From positions 1,862,501 to 1,926,500 of the forward strand of contig OY848927.1 in the NCBI GenBank assembly GCA_963693285.1: a DNA stretch of 64,000 nt. Direction: 5' to 3'. The notes under the pieces are model-generated. The model saw only the letters and a program-made list of their open reading frames with translations, did not search any database and was not told where the DNA came from. The position numbers and the translations under genes are program-made. Positions 32,801-46,800 of this stretch are shown here, piece by piece (the first letter of the stretch is position 1; each line of letters starts with the position of its first letter). Source of the DNA: Xestospongia muta. Its lineage: Eukaryota > Porifera > Demospongiae > Haplosclerida > Petrosiidae.

Positions 32801-33949
32801 TAGAAATTAACTGTGAAAACTGGTTAAATAAACTGATCTAAAGAGTTTAGTAAGTTTATCTGTCTTAAATATACTAATAAAGTAGTCTAAATAGGTTAAA
32901 ACTCTAAAATAAAGAGTTTAGAGCATTTGAAAATTAAAAAAGATTAGAAATTAACTGTGAAAACTTGTTAAATAAGCTGATCTAAAGAGTTTAGTAAGTT
33001 TATCTGTCTTAAATATACTAATAAAGTAGTCTAAATAGGTTAAAACTCTAAAATAAAGTGTTTAGAGCTTTTTGAAAGTTAAAAAAGATTAGAAATTAAC
33101 TGTGAAAACTGGTTAAATAAACTGATCTAAAGAGTTTAGTAAGTTTATCTATCTTAAGTATACTAATAAAGTAATCTAAATAGGTTAAAAATCTAAAATA
33201 AAGAGTTTAGAGCTTTTTGAAAGTTAAAAAAGATTAGAAATTAACTGTGAAAACTGGTTAAATAAGCTGATCTAAAGAGTTTAGTAAGTTTATCTCTCTT
33301 AAATATACTAATAAAGTAGTCTAAATAGGTTAAAACTCTAAAATAAAGAGTTTAGAGCTTTTTGAAAGTTAAAAAAGATTAGAAATTAAGTGTGAAAACT
33401 GGTTAAATAAGCTGATCTAAAGAGTTTAGTAAGTTTATCTGTCTTAAATATACTAATAAAGTAGTCTAAATAGGTTAAAACTCGAAAATAAAGAGTTTAG
33501 AGCTTTTTTAAAATTTAAAAAGATTAGAAATTATCTGTGAAAACTGGTTAAATAAGCTGATCTAAAGAGTTTAGTAAGTTTATCTGTCTTAAATATACTA
33601 ATAAAGTAGTCTAAATAGGTTAAAACTCTAAAATAAAGAGTTTAGAGCTTTTTGAAAGTTAAAAAAATTAGAAATTAACTGTGAAAACTGGTTAAATAAG
33701 CTGATCTAAACAGTTTAGTAAATTTATCTGTCTTAATTTTACTAATAAAGTAGTCTAAATAGGTTAAAACTCTAAAATAAAGAGTTTAGAAGTTTTTGTG
33801 AGTTTAAAAAGATTAGAAATTATCTGTGAAAACTGGTTAAATAAGCTGATCTAAAGAGTTTAGTAAGTTTATCTCTCTTAAATATACTAATAAATTAGTC
33901 TAAATAGGTTAAAACTCTAAAATAAAGAGTTTAGAGCTTTTTGAAAGTT

Positions 33950-36900
33950 AAAAAAGATTAGAAATTAACTGTGAAAACTGGTTAAATAAGCTGATCTAAA
34001 GAGTTTAGTAAGTTTATCTGTCTTAAATATACTAATAAAGTAGTCTAAATAGGTTAAAACTCGAAAATAAAGAGTTTAGAGCTTTTTTAAAATTTAAAAA
34101 GATTAGAAATTATCTGTGAAAACTGGTTAAATAAGCTGATCTAAAGAGTTTAGTAAGCTTATCTGTCTTAAATATACTAATAAAGTAGTCTAAATAGGTT
34201 AAAACTCTAAAATAAAGAGTTTAGAGCTTTTTGAAAGTTAAAAAAATTAGAAATTAACTGTGAAAACTGGTTAAATAAGCTGATCTAAATAGTTTAGTAA
34301 ATTTATCTGTCTTAATTTTACTAATAAAGTAGTCTAAATAGCTTAAAACTCTAAAATAAAGAGTTTAGAAGTTTTTGTGAGTTTAAAAAGATTAGAAATT
34401 AACTGTGAAAACTGGTTAAATAAGCTGATCTAAAGAGTTTAGTAAGTTTATCTGTCTTAATTATACTAATAAAGTAGTCTAAATAGGTGAAAACTCTAAA
34501 ATAAAGAGTTTAGAAGTTTTTCAGAGTTTAAAAAGATTAGAAATTAACTGTGAAAACTGGTTAAATAAGCTGATCTAAAGAGTTTAGTAAGTTTATCTCT
34601 CTTAAATATACTAATAAAGTAGTTTAAAAAGGTTAAAACTCTAAAATAAAGAGTTTAGAGCTTTTCGAAAGTTAAAAAAGATTAGAAATTAACTGTGAAA
34701 ACTGGTTAAATAAGCTGATCTAAAGAGTTTAGTAAGTTTATCTGTCTTAAATATACTAATAAAGTAGTCTAAATAGGTTAAAACTTTAAATAAAGAGTTT
34801 AGATCTTTTTAAAAGTTAAAAAAGATTAGAAATTAACTGTGAAAGCTGGTTAAATAAGCTGATCTAAAGAGTTTAGTAAGTTTATCTCTCTTAAATATAC
34901 TAATAAAGTAGTCTAAATAGGTTAAAACTCTAAAATAAAGAGTTTAGAGCTTTTTGAAAGTTTAAAAAGATTAGAAATTAACTGTGAAAACTGGTTAAGT
35001 AAGCTGATCTAAAGAGTTTAGTAAGTTTATCTGTCTTAAATATACTAATAAAGTAGTCTAAATAGGTTAAAACTCTAAAATAAAGAGTTAAGTTCTTTTT
35101 GAAAATTAAAAAAGATTAGAAATTAACTGTGAAAACTGGTTAAATAAGCTGATCTAAAGAGTTTAGTAAGTTTATCTGTCTTAAATATACTAATAAAGTA
35201 GTCTAAATAGGTTAAAACTCTAAAATAAAGAGTTTAGAGCTTTTTGAAAGTTTAAAAAGATTAGAAATTAACTGTGAAAACTGGTTAAATAAGCTGATCT
35301 AAACAGTTTAGTAAGTTTATCTCTCTTAAATATACTAATAAAGTAGTCTAAATAGGTTAAAACTCTAAAATAAAGAGTTTAGAGCTTTTTGAAAGTTTAA
35401 AAAGATTAGAAATTAACTGTGAAAACTGGTTAAATAAGCTGATCTAAAGAGTTTAGTAAGTTTATCTGTCTTAAATATACTAATAAAGTAGTCTAAATAG
35501 GTTAAAACTCTGAAATAAAGAGTTTAGAGCTTTTTGAAAGTTTAAAAAGATTAGAAATTAACTGTGAAAACTGGTTAAATAAGCTGATCTAAAGAGTTTA
35601 GTAAGTTTATCTGTCTTATATATACTAATAAAGTAGTCTAAATAGCTTAATACTCTAAAATAAAGAGTTTAGAGCTTTTTGAAAGTTTAAAAAGATTAGA
35701 AATTAACCGTGAAAACTGGTTAAATAAGCTGATCTAAAGAGTTTAGTAAGTTTATTTGTCTTAAATATACTAATAAAGTAGTCTAAATAGGTTAAAACTC
35801 TAAAATAAAGAGTTTAGAGCTTTTTGAAAGTTAAAAAAGATTAGATATTAACTGTGAAATCTGTTTAAATAAGGTGATCTAAAGAGTTTAGTAAGTTTAT
35901 CTGTCTTAAATATACTAATAAAGTAGTCTAAATAGGTTAAAACTATAAAATAAAGAGTTTAGAGCTTTTTGAAAGTTAAAAGAGATTAGAAATTAAATGT
36001 GAAAACTGGTTAAATAAACTGATCTAAAGAGTTTAGTAAGTTTATCTATCTTAAATATACTAATACAGTAGTCTAAATAGGTTAAAACTCTAAAATAAAG
36101 AGTTTAGAGCTTTTTCAAAGTTTAAAAAATTAGAAATTAACCGTGAAAACTGGTTAAATAAGCTGATCTAAAGAGTTTAGTAAGTTTATCTGTCTTAAAT
36201 ATATTAATAAAGTAGTCTAAATAGGTTAAAACTCTAAAATAAAGAGTTTAGAGCTTTTTGAAAGTTTAAAAAGAGTAGAAATTAACTGTGAAAACTGGTT
36301 AAATAAGCTGATCTAAAGAGTTTAGTAAGTTTATCTGTCTTAAATATACTAATAAAGTAGTCTAAATAGGTTAAACCTCTAAAATAAAGAGTTTAGAGCT
36401 TTTTGAAAGTTTAAAAGATTAGAAATTAACTGTGAAAACTGGTTAAATAAACTGATCTAAAGAGTTTAGTAAGTTTATCTGTCTTAAATATACTAATAAA
36501 GTAGTCTAAATAGGTTAAAACTCGAAAATAAAGAGTTTAGAGCTTTTTGAAAGTTTAAAAAGATTAGAAATTAACTGTGAAAACTGGTTAAATAAGCTGA
36601 TCTAAAGAGTTTAGTAAGTTATCTGTCTTAAATATACTAATAAAGTAGTCTAAATAGGTTAAAACTATAAAATAAAGAGTTTAGAGCTTTTTGAAAGTTT
36701 AAAAAGAGTAGAAATTAACTGTGAAAACTGGTTAAATAAGCTGATCTAAAGAGTTTAGTAAGTTTATCTGTCTTAAATATACTAATAAAGTAGTCTAAAT
36801 AGGTTAAAACTCTAAAATAAAGAGTTTAGAGCTTTTTGAAAGTTTAAAAAGAGTAGAAATTAACGATGAAAACTGGTTAAATAAGCTGATCTAAAGAGTT

Positions 36901-39900
36901 TAGTAAGTTTATCTGTCTTAAATATACTAATAAAGTAGTCTAAATAGGTTAAAACTCTAAAATAAAGAGTTTAGAGGTTTTTGAAAGTTTAAAAAGATTA
37001 GAAATTAACTGTGAAAACTGGTTAAATAAGCTGATCTAAAGAGTTTAGTAAGTTTATCTGTCTTAAATATACTAATAAAGTAGTCTAAATAGGATAAAAC
37101 TCTAAAATAAAGTGTTAAGTTCTTTTTGAAAGTTAAAAAAGATTAGAAATTAACTGCGAAAACTGGTTAAATAAACTGATCTAAAGAGTTTAGTAAGTTT
37201 ATCATTCTTAAATACACTAATAAAGTAGTCTAAATATGTTAAAACTCTAAAATAAAGAGTTTAGAGCTTTTTGAAAGTTAAAAAAGATTAGAAATTAACT
37301 GAGAAAACTGGTTAAATAAGCTGATCTAAAGAGTTTAGTAAGTTTATCTGTCTTAAATATACTAATAAAGTAGTCTAAATAGGTTAAAACTCTAAAATAA
37401 AGAGTTTAGAGCTTTTTGAAAGTTAAAAAAGATTAGAAATTAACTGTGAAAACTGGTTAAATAAGCTGATCTAAAGAGTTTAGTAAGTTTATCTGTCTTA
37501 AATATACTAATAAAGTAGTCTAAATAGGTTAAAACTCGAAAATAAAGAGTTTAGAGCTTTTTTAAAATTTAAAAAGATTAGAAATTATCTGTGAAAACTG
37601 GTTAAATAAGCTGATCTAAAGGTTTAGTAAGCTTATCTGTCTTAAATATACTAATAAAATAGTCTAAATAGGTTAAAACTCTAAAATAAAGAGTTTAGAG
37701 CTTTTTGAAAGTTAAAAAAATTAGAAATTAACTGTGAAAACTGGTTAAATAAGCTGATCTAAACAGTTTAGTAAATTTATCTGTCTTAATTTTACTAATA
37801 AAGTAGTCTAAATAGGTTAAAACTCTAAAATAAAGAGTTTAGAAGTTTTTGTGAGTTTAAAAAGATTAGAAATTAACTGTGAAAACTGGTTAAATAAGCT
37901 GATCTAAAGAGTTTAGTAAGTTTATCTGTCTTAATTATACTAATAAAGTAGTCTAAATAGGTGAAAACTCTAAAATAAAGAGTTTAGAAGTTTTTCAGAG
38001 TTTAAAAAGATTAGAAATTAACTGTGAAAACTGGTTAAATAAGCTGATCTAAAGAGTTTAGTAAGTTTATCTGTCTTAAATATACTAATAAAGTAGTTTA
38101 AAAAGGTTAAAACTCTAAAATAAAGAGTTTAGAGCTTTTCGAAAGTTAAAAAAGATTAGAAATTAACTGTGATAACTGGTTAAATAAGCTGATCTAAAGA
38201 GTTTAGTAAGTTTATCTGTCTTAAATATACTAATAAAGTAGTCTAAATAGGTTAAAACTTTAAATAAAGAGTTTAGATCTTTTTAAAAGTTAAAAAAGAT
38301 TAGAAATTAACTGTGAAAGCTGGTTAAATAAGCTGATCTAAAGAGTTTAGTAAGTTTATCTCTCTTAAATATACTAATACAGTAGTCTAAATAGGTTAAA
38401 ACTCTAAAATAAAGAGTTTAGAGCTTTTTGAAAGTTTAAAAAGATTAGAAATTAACTGTGAAAACTGGTTAAGTAAGCTGATCTAAAGAGTTTAGTAAGT
38501 TTATCTGTCTTAAATATACTAATAAAGTAGTCTAAATAGGTTAAAACTCTAAAATAAAGAGTTAAGTTCTTTTTGAAAGTTAAAAAAGATTAGAAATTAA
38601 CTGTGAAAACTGGTTAAATAAGCTGATCTAAAGAGTTTAGTAAGTTTATCTGTCTTAAATATACTAATAAAGTAGTCTAAATAGGTTAAAACTCTAAAAT
38701 AAAGAGTTTAGAGCTTTTTGAAAGTTTAAAAAGATTAGAAATTAACTGTGAAAACTGGTTAAATAAGCTGATCTAAAGAGTTTAGTAAGTTTATCTCTCT
38801 TAAATATACTAATAAAGTAGTCTAAATAGGTTAAAACTCTAAAATAAAGAGTTTAGAGCTTTTTGAAAGTTTAAAAAGATTAGAAATTAACTGTGAAAAC
38901 TGGTTAAATAAGCTGATCTAAAGAGTTTAGTAAGTTTATCTGTCTTAAATATACTAATAAAGTAGTCTAAATAGGTTAAAACTCTGAAATAAAGAGTTTA
39001 GAGCTGTTTGAAAGTTTAAAAAGATTAGAAATTAACTGTGAAAACTGGTTAAATAAGCTGATCTAAAGAGTTTAGTAAGTTTATCTGTCTTATATATACT
39101 AATAAAGTAGTCTAAATAGCTTAATACTCTAAAATAAAGAGTTTAGAGCTTTTTGAAAGTTTAAAAAGATTAGAAATTAACCGTGAAAACTGGTTAAATA
39201 AGCTGATCTAAAGAGTTTAGTAAGTTTATTTGTCTTAAATATACTAATAAAGTAGTCTAAATAGGTTAAAACTCTAAAATAAAGAGTTTAGAGCTTTTTG
39301 AAAGTTAAAAAAGATTAGATATTAACTGTGAAATCTGTTTAAATAAGGTGATCTAAAGAGTTTAGTAAGTTTATCTGTCTTAAATATACTAATAAAGTAG
39401 TCTAAATAGGTTAAAACTATAAAATAAAGAGTTTAGAGCTTTTTGAAAGTTAAAAGAGATTAGAAATTAAATGTGAAAACTGGTTAAATAAACTTATCTA
39501 AAGAGTTTAGTAAGTTTATCTATCTTAAATATACTAATACAGTAGTCTAAATAGGTTAAAACTCTAAAATAAAGAGTTTAGAGCTTTTTGAAAGTTTCAA
39601 AAGATTAGAAATTAACCGTGAAAACTGGTTAAATAAGCTGATCTAAAGAGTTTAGTAAGTTTATCTGTCTTAAATATAATAATAAAGTAGTCTAAATAGG
39701 TTAAAACTCTAAAATAAAGAGTTTAGAGCTTTTTGAAAGTTTAAAAAGAGTAGAAATTAACTGTGAAAACTGGTTAAATAAGCTGATCTAAAGAGTTTAG
39801 TAAGTTTATCTGTCTTAAATATACTAATAAAGTAGTCTAAATAGGTTAAACCTCTAAAATAAAGAGTTTAGAGCTTTTTGAAAGTTTAAAAGATTAGAAA

Positions 39901-40860
39901 TTAACTGTGAAAACTGGTTAAATAAGCTGATCTAAAGAGTTTAGTAAGTTTATCTCTCTTAAATATACTAATAAAGTAGTCTAAATAGGTTAAAACTCTA
40001 AAATAAAGAGTTTAGAGCTTTTTGAAAGTTTAAAAAGATTAGAAATTAACTGTGAAAACTGGTTAAATAAGCTGATCTAAAGAGTTTAGTAAGTTATCTG
40101 TCTTAAATATACTAATAAAGTAGTCTAAATAGGTTAAAACTATAAAATAAAGAGTTTAGAGCTTTTTGAAAGTTTAAAAAGAGTAGAAATTAACTGTGAA
40201 AACTGGTTAAATAAACTGATCTAAAGAGTTTAGTAAGTTTATCTGTCTTAAATATACTAATAAAGTAGTCTAAATAGGTTAAAACTCTAAAATAAAGAGT
40301 TTAGAGCTTTTTGAAAGTTTAAAAAGAGTAGAAATTAACGATGAAAACTGGTTAAATAAGCTGATCTAAAGAGTTTAGTAAGTTTATCTGTCTTAAATAT
40401 ACTAATAAAGTAGTCTAAATAGGTTAAAACTCTAAAATAAAGAGTTTAGAGCTTTTTAAAAGTTAAAAAAGATTAGAAATTAACTGTGAAAACTGGTTAA
40501 ATAAGCTGATCTAAAGAGTTTAGTAAGTTTATCTGTCTTAAATATACTAATAAAGTAGTCTAAATAGGATAAAACTCTAAAATAAAGTGTTAAGTTCTTT
40601 TTGAAAGTTAAAAAAGATTAGAAATTAACTGCGAAAACTGGTTAAATAAACTGATCTAAAGAGTTTAGTAAGTTTACCATTCTTAAATACACTAATAAAG
40701 TAGTCTAAATATGTTAAAACTCTAAAATAAAGAGTTTAGAGCTTTTTGAAAGTTAAAAAAGATTAGAAATTAACTGAGAAAACTGGTTAAATAAGCTGAT
40801 CTAAAGAGTTTAGTAAGTTTATCTGTCTTAAATATACTAATAAAGTAGTCTAAATAGGTT
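33950..40860 (+). repeat. Higher-order repeat, 3474-bp period (24 monomers), two tandem units
   Basis: Paired private variants: AGATCTTTTTAAAAG at 34801 and 38275, TTTATTTGTC at 35751 and 39225 (both 3474 bp), then AGTTATCTG near 36621 and 40096 and AGTGTTAAGTTC at 37111 and 40586 (3475 bp). The match starts near 33950/37430 and fails after about 37380/40855, so the units are directly adjacent. Confidence 0.9.
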
Positions 40861-43800
40861 AAAACTCTGAAATAAAGAGTTTAGAGCTTTTTGAAAGTTT
40901 AAAAAGAGTAGAAATTAACTGTGAAAACTGGTTAAATAAGCTGATCTAAAGAGTTTAGTAAGTTTATCTCTCTTAAATATACTAATAAAGTAGTCTAAAT
41001 AGGTTAAAACTCTAAAATAAAGAGTTTAGAGCTTTTTGAAAGTTTAAAAAGAGTAGAAATTAAAGATGAAAACTGGTTAAATAAGCTGATCTAAAGAGTT
41101 TAGTAAGTTTATCTGTCTTAAATATACTAATAAAGTAGTCTAAATAGGTTAAAACTCTAAAATAAAGAGTTTAGAGCTTTTTGAAAGTTTAAAAAGATTA
41201 GAAATTAACTGTGAAAACTGGTTAAATAAGCTGATCTAAAGAGTTTAGTAAGTTTATCTGTCTTAAATATACTAATAAAGTAGTCTAAATAGGTTAAAAC
41301 TCTAAAATAAAGAGTTTAGAGCTTTTTGAAAGCTTAAAAAGATTAGAAATTAACTGTGAAAACTGGTTAAATAAGCAGATCTCAAGAGTTTAGTAAGTTT
41401 ATCTGTCTTAAATATACTAATAAAGTAGTCTAAATAGGTTAAAACTCTAAAATAAAGAGTTTAGAGCTTTTTGAAAGTTAAAAAAGATTAGAAATTAACT
41501 GTGAAAACTGGTTAAATAAACTGATCTAAAGAGTTTAGTAAGTTTATCTTTCTTAAATATACTAATAAAGTAGTCTAAATAGGTTAAAACTCTAAAATAA
41601 AGAGTTTAGAGCTTTTTGAAAGTTAAAAAAGATTAGAAATTAACTGTGAAAACTGGTTAAATAAACTGATCTAAAGAGTTTAGTAAGTTTATCTGTCTTA
41701 AATATACTAAGAAAGTAGTCTAAATATGTTAAAACTCTAAAATAAAGAGTTTAGAGCTTTTTGAAAGTTTAAAAAGATTAGAAATTAACTGTGAAAACTG
41801 GTTAAATAAGCTGATCTAAAGAGTTTAGTAAGTTTATCTGTCTTAAATATACTAATAAAGTAGTCTAAGTAGGTTAAAACTATAAAATAAAGAGTTTAGA
41901 GCTTTTTGAAAGTTTAAAAAGAGTAGAAATTAACTGTGAAAACTGGTTAAATAAGCTGATCTAAAGAGTTTAGTAAGTTTATCTCTCTTAAATATACTAA
42001 TAAAGTAGTCTAAATAGGTTAAAACTATAAAATAAAGTGTTTAGTGCTTTTTGAAAGCTAAAAAAGATTAGAAATTAACTGTGAAAACTGGTTAAATAAA
42101 CTGATCTAAAGAGTTTAGTAAGTTTATCATTCTTAAAAATTCAAATAAAGTAGTCTAAATAGGTTAAAACTCTAAAATAAAGAGTTTAGAGCTTTTTTAA
42201 AGTTAAAAAAGATTAGAAATTAAGTGTGAAAACTGGTTAAATAAGCTGATCTAAAGAGTTTAGTAAGTTTATCTGTCTTAAATATACTAATAAAGTGGTC
42301 TAAATAGCTTAAAAATCTAAAATAAAGAGTTTAGAGCTTTTTGATAGTTAAAAAAGATTAGAAATTAACTGTGAAAACTGGTTAAATAAACAGATCTAAA
42401 GAGTTTAGTAAGCTTATCTGTCTTAAATATACTAATAAAGTAGTCTAAATAGGTTAAAACTCTAAAATAAAGAGTTTAGAGGTTTTTGAAAGTTTAAAAA
42501 GATTAGAAATTAACTGTGAAAACTGGTTAAATAAGCTGATCTAAAGAGTTTAGTAAGTTTATCTGTCTTAAATATACTAATAAAGTAGTCTAAATAGGTT
42601 AAAACTATAAAATGAAGAGTTTAGAGCTTTTTGAAATTTTATAAAAAGTAGAAATTAACTGTGAAAACTGGTTAAATAAGCTGATCTAAAGAGTTTAGTA
42701 AGTTTATCTGTCTTAAATATACTAATAAAGTAGTCTAAATAGATTAAAAATCTAAAATAAAGAGTTTAGAGCTTTTTGAAAGTTTAAAAAGAGTAGAAAT
42801 TAACGATGAAAACTGGTTAAATAAGCTGATCTAAAGAGTTTAGTAAGTTTATCTGTCTTAAATATACTAATAAAGTAGTCTAAATAGGTTAAAACTCTAA
42901 AATAAAGAGTTTAGAGGTTTTTGAAAGTTTAAAAATATTAGAAATTAACTGTGAAAACTGGTTAAATAAGCTGATCTAAAGAGTTTAGTAAGTTTATCTC
43001 TCTTAAATATACTAATAAAGTAGTCTAAATAGGTTAAAACTCTAAAATAAAGAGTTTAGAGCTTTTTGAAAGTTTAAAAAGATTAGAAATTAACGGTGAA
43101 AACTGATTAAATAAGCTGATCTCAAGAGTTTAGTAAGTTTATCTGTCTTAAATATACTAATAAAGTAGTCTAAATAGGTTAAAACTCTAAAATAAAGAGT
43201 TTAGAGCTTTTTGAAAGTTTAAAAAGATTAGAAATTAACTGAGAAATCTCGTTAAATAAGCTGATCTAAAGAGTTTAGTAAGTTTATCTCTCTTAAATAT
43301 AGTAATAAAGTAGTCTAAATAGGTTAAAACTCTAAAATAAAGAGTTTAGAGCTTTTTGAAAGTTAAAAAAGATTAGAAATTAACTGTGAAAACTGGTTAA
43401 ATAAGCTGATCTAAAGAGTTAATAAGTTTATCTGTCTTAAATATACTAATAAAGTAGTCTAAATAGCTTAAAACTCTAAAATAAAGAGTTTAGAGCTTTT
43501 TGAAAGTTTAAAAAGATTAGAAATTAACTGTGAAAACTGGTTAAATAAGCTGATCTAAAGAGTTTAGTAAGTTTATCTCTCTTAAATATACTAATAAAGT
43601 AGTCTAAATAGGTTAAAACTCTAAAATAAAGAGTTTAGAGCTTTTTGAAAGTTAAAAAAGATTAGAAATTAATTGTGAAAACTGGTTAAATAAACTGATC
43701 TAAAGAGTTTAGTAAGTTTATCTGTCTTAAATATACTAATAAAGTAGTCTAAATAGCTTAAAACTCTAAAATAAAGAGTTTAGAGCTTTTTGAAAGTTAA

Positions 43801-46800
43801 AAAGATTAGAAATTAACTGTGAAAACTGGTTAAATAAGCTGATCTAAAGAGTTTAGTAAGTTTATCTGTCTTAAATATACTAATAAAGTAGTCTAAATAG
43901 GTTAAAACTCTAAAATAAAGAGTTTAGAGCTTTTTGAAAGTTAAAAAAGATTAGAAATTAATTGTGAAAACTGGTTAAATAAACTGATCTAAAGAGTTTA
44001 GTAAGTTTATCTGTCTTAAATATACTAATAAAGTAGTCTAAATAGCTTAAAACTCTAAAATAAAGAGTTTAGAGCTTTTTCAAAGTTTAAAAAGATTAGA
44101 AATTAACTGTGAAAACTGGTTAAATAAGCTGATCTAAAGAGTTTAGTAAGTTTATCTCTCTTCAATATACTAATAAAGTAGTCTAAATAGGTTAAAACTC
44201 TAAAATAAAGAGTTTAGAGCTTTTTGAAAGTTAAAAAAGATTAGAAATTAACTGTGAAAACTGGTTAAATAAGCTGATCTAAAGAGTTTAGTAAGTTTAT
44301 CTGTCTTAAATATACTAATAAAGTAGTCTAAATAGCTTAAAACTCTAAAATAAAGAGTTTAGAGCGTTTTGAAAGTTAAAATAGATTAGAAATTAACTGT
44401 GAAAACTGGTTAAATAAGCTGATCTAAAGAGTTTAGTAAGTTTATCTGTCTTAAATATACTAATAAAGTAGTCTTAAGAGGTTAAAACTATAAAATAAAG
44501 TGTTTAGAGCTTTTTGAAAGTTAAAAAAGATTAGAAATTAACTGTGAAAACTGGTTAAATAAACTGATCTAAAGAGTTTAGTAAGTTTATCTGTCTTAAA
44601 TATACTAATAAAGTAGTCTAAATAGGTTAAAACTCTAAAATAAAGAGTTTAGAGCTTTTTGAAAGTTTAAAAAGATTAGAAATTAACTGTGAAAACTGGT
44701 TAAATAAGCTGATCTAAAGAGTTTAGTAAGTTTATCTGTCTTAAATATACTAATAAAGTAGTCTAAATAAGTTAAAACTCTAAAATAAAGAGTTTAGAGC
44801 TTTTTGAAAGTTTAAAAAGATTAGAAATTAACTGTGAAAACTGGTTAAATAAGCTGATCTAAAGAGTTTAGTAAGTTTATCTGTCTTAAATATACTAATA
44901 AAGTAGTCTAAATAGGTTAAAACTCGAAAATAAAGAGTTTAGAGCTGTTTGAAAGTTAAAAAAGATTAGAAATTAACTGTGAAAACTTGTTAAATAAACT
45001 AATCTAAAGAGTTTAGAAAGTTTATCTGTCTTAAGTATACTAATAAAGCAGTCTAAATAAGGTAAAACTCTAAAATAAAGAGTTTAGAGCTTTTTGAAAG
45101 TTTAAAAGATCAGAAATTAACTGTGAAAACTGGTTAAATAAGCTGATCTAAAGAGTTTAGTAAGTTTATCTGTCTTAAATATACTAATAAAGTAGTCTAA
45201 ATAGGTTAAAACTCTAAAATAAAGAGTTTAGAGCTTTTTCAAAGTTTAAAAAGAGTAGAAATTAACTGTGAAAACTGGTTAAATAAGCTGATCTAAAGAG
45301 TTTAGTAAGTTTATCTGTCTTAAATATACTAATAAAGTAGTCTAAATAGGTTAAAACTCTAAAATAAAGAGTTTAGAGCTTTTTGAAAGTTTAAAAAGAT
45401 TAGAAATTAACTGTGAAAACTGGTTCAATAAGCTGATCTAAAGAGTTTAGTAAGTTTATCTCTCTTAAATATACTAATAAAGTAGTCTAAATAGGTTAAA
45501 ACTCTAAAGTAAAGTGTTTAGAGCTTTTTGAAAGTTAAAAAAGATTAGAAATTAATTGTGAAAACTGGTTAAATAAACTGATCTAAAGAGTTTAGTAAGT
45601 TTATCTGTCTTAAATATACTAATAAAGTAGTCTAAATAGGTTAAAACTCTAAAATAAAGAGTTTAGAGCTTTTTGAAAGTTAAAAAAGATTAGAAATTAA
45701 CTGTGAAAACTGGTTAAATAAGCTGATCTAAAGAGTTTAGTAAGTTTATCTGTCTTAAATATACTAATAAAGTGGTCTAAATAGGTTAAAACTCTAAAAT
45801 AATGTGTTTAGAGCTTTTTGAAAGCTTACAAAGATTAGAAATTAACTGTGAAAACTGGTTAAATAAGCTGATCTAAACAGTTTAGTAAGTTTATCTCTCT
45901 TAAATATACTAATAAAGTAGTCTAAATAGGTTAAAAGTCTAAAATAAAGAGTTTAGAGCTTTTTGAAAGTTAAAAAAGATTAGAAATTAACTGTGAAAAC
46001 TACTTAAATAAGCTGATCTAAAGAGTTTAGTAAGTTTATCTGTCTTAAATATACTAATAAAGTAGTCTAAATAGGTTAAAACTCTAAAATAAAGAGTTTA
46101 GAGCTTTTTGAAAGTTTAAAAAGATTAGAAATTAACTGTGAAAACTGGTTAAATAAGCTGATCTAAAGAGTTTAGTAAGTTTATCTGTCTTAAATATACT
46201 AATAAAGTAGTCTAAATAGGTTAAAACTCTAAAATAAAGTGTTTAGAGCTTTTTGAAAGTTCAAAAAGATTAGAAATTAACTGTGAAAACTGGTTAAATA
46301 AACTAATCTACAGAGTTTAGAAAGTTTATCTTTCTTAAATATACTAATAAAGTAGTCTAAATAGGTTAAAACTCTAAAATAAAGTGTTTAGAGCTTTTTG
46401 AAAGTTTAAAAAGATTAGAAATTAACTGTGAAAACTGGTTAAATAGACTGATCTAAAGAGTTTAGTAAGTTTATCTCTCTTAAATATACTAATAAAGTAG
46501 TCTAAATAGGTTAAAACTCTAAAATAAAGAGTTTAGAGCTTTTTGAAAGTTTAAACAGATTAGAAATTAACTGTGAAAACTGGTTAAATAAGCTGATCTA
46601 AAGAGTTTAGTAAGTTTATCTCTCTTAAATATACTAATAAAGTAGTCTAAATAGGTTAAAACTCTAAAATAAAGAGTTTAGAGCTTTTTGAAAGTTAAAA
46701 AAGATTAGAAATTAACTGTGAAAACTGGTTAAATAAACTAATCTACAGAGTTTAGAAAGTTTATCTGTCTTAAGTATACTAATAAAGTTGTCTAAATAGG

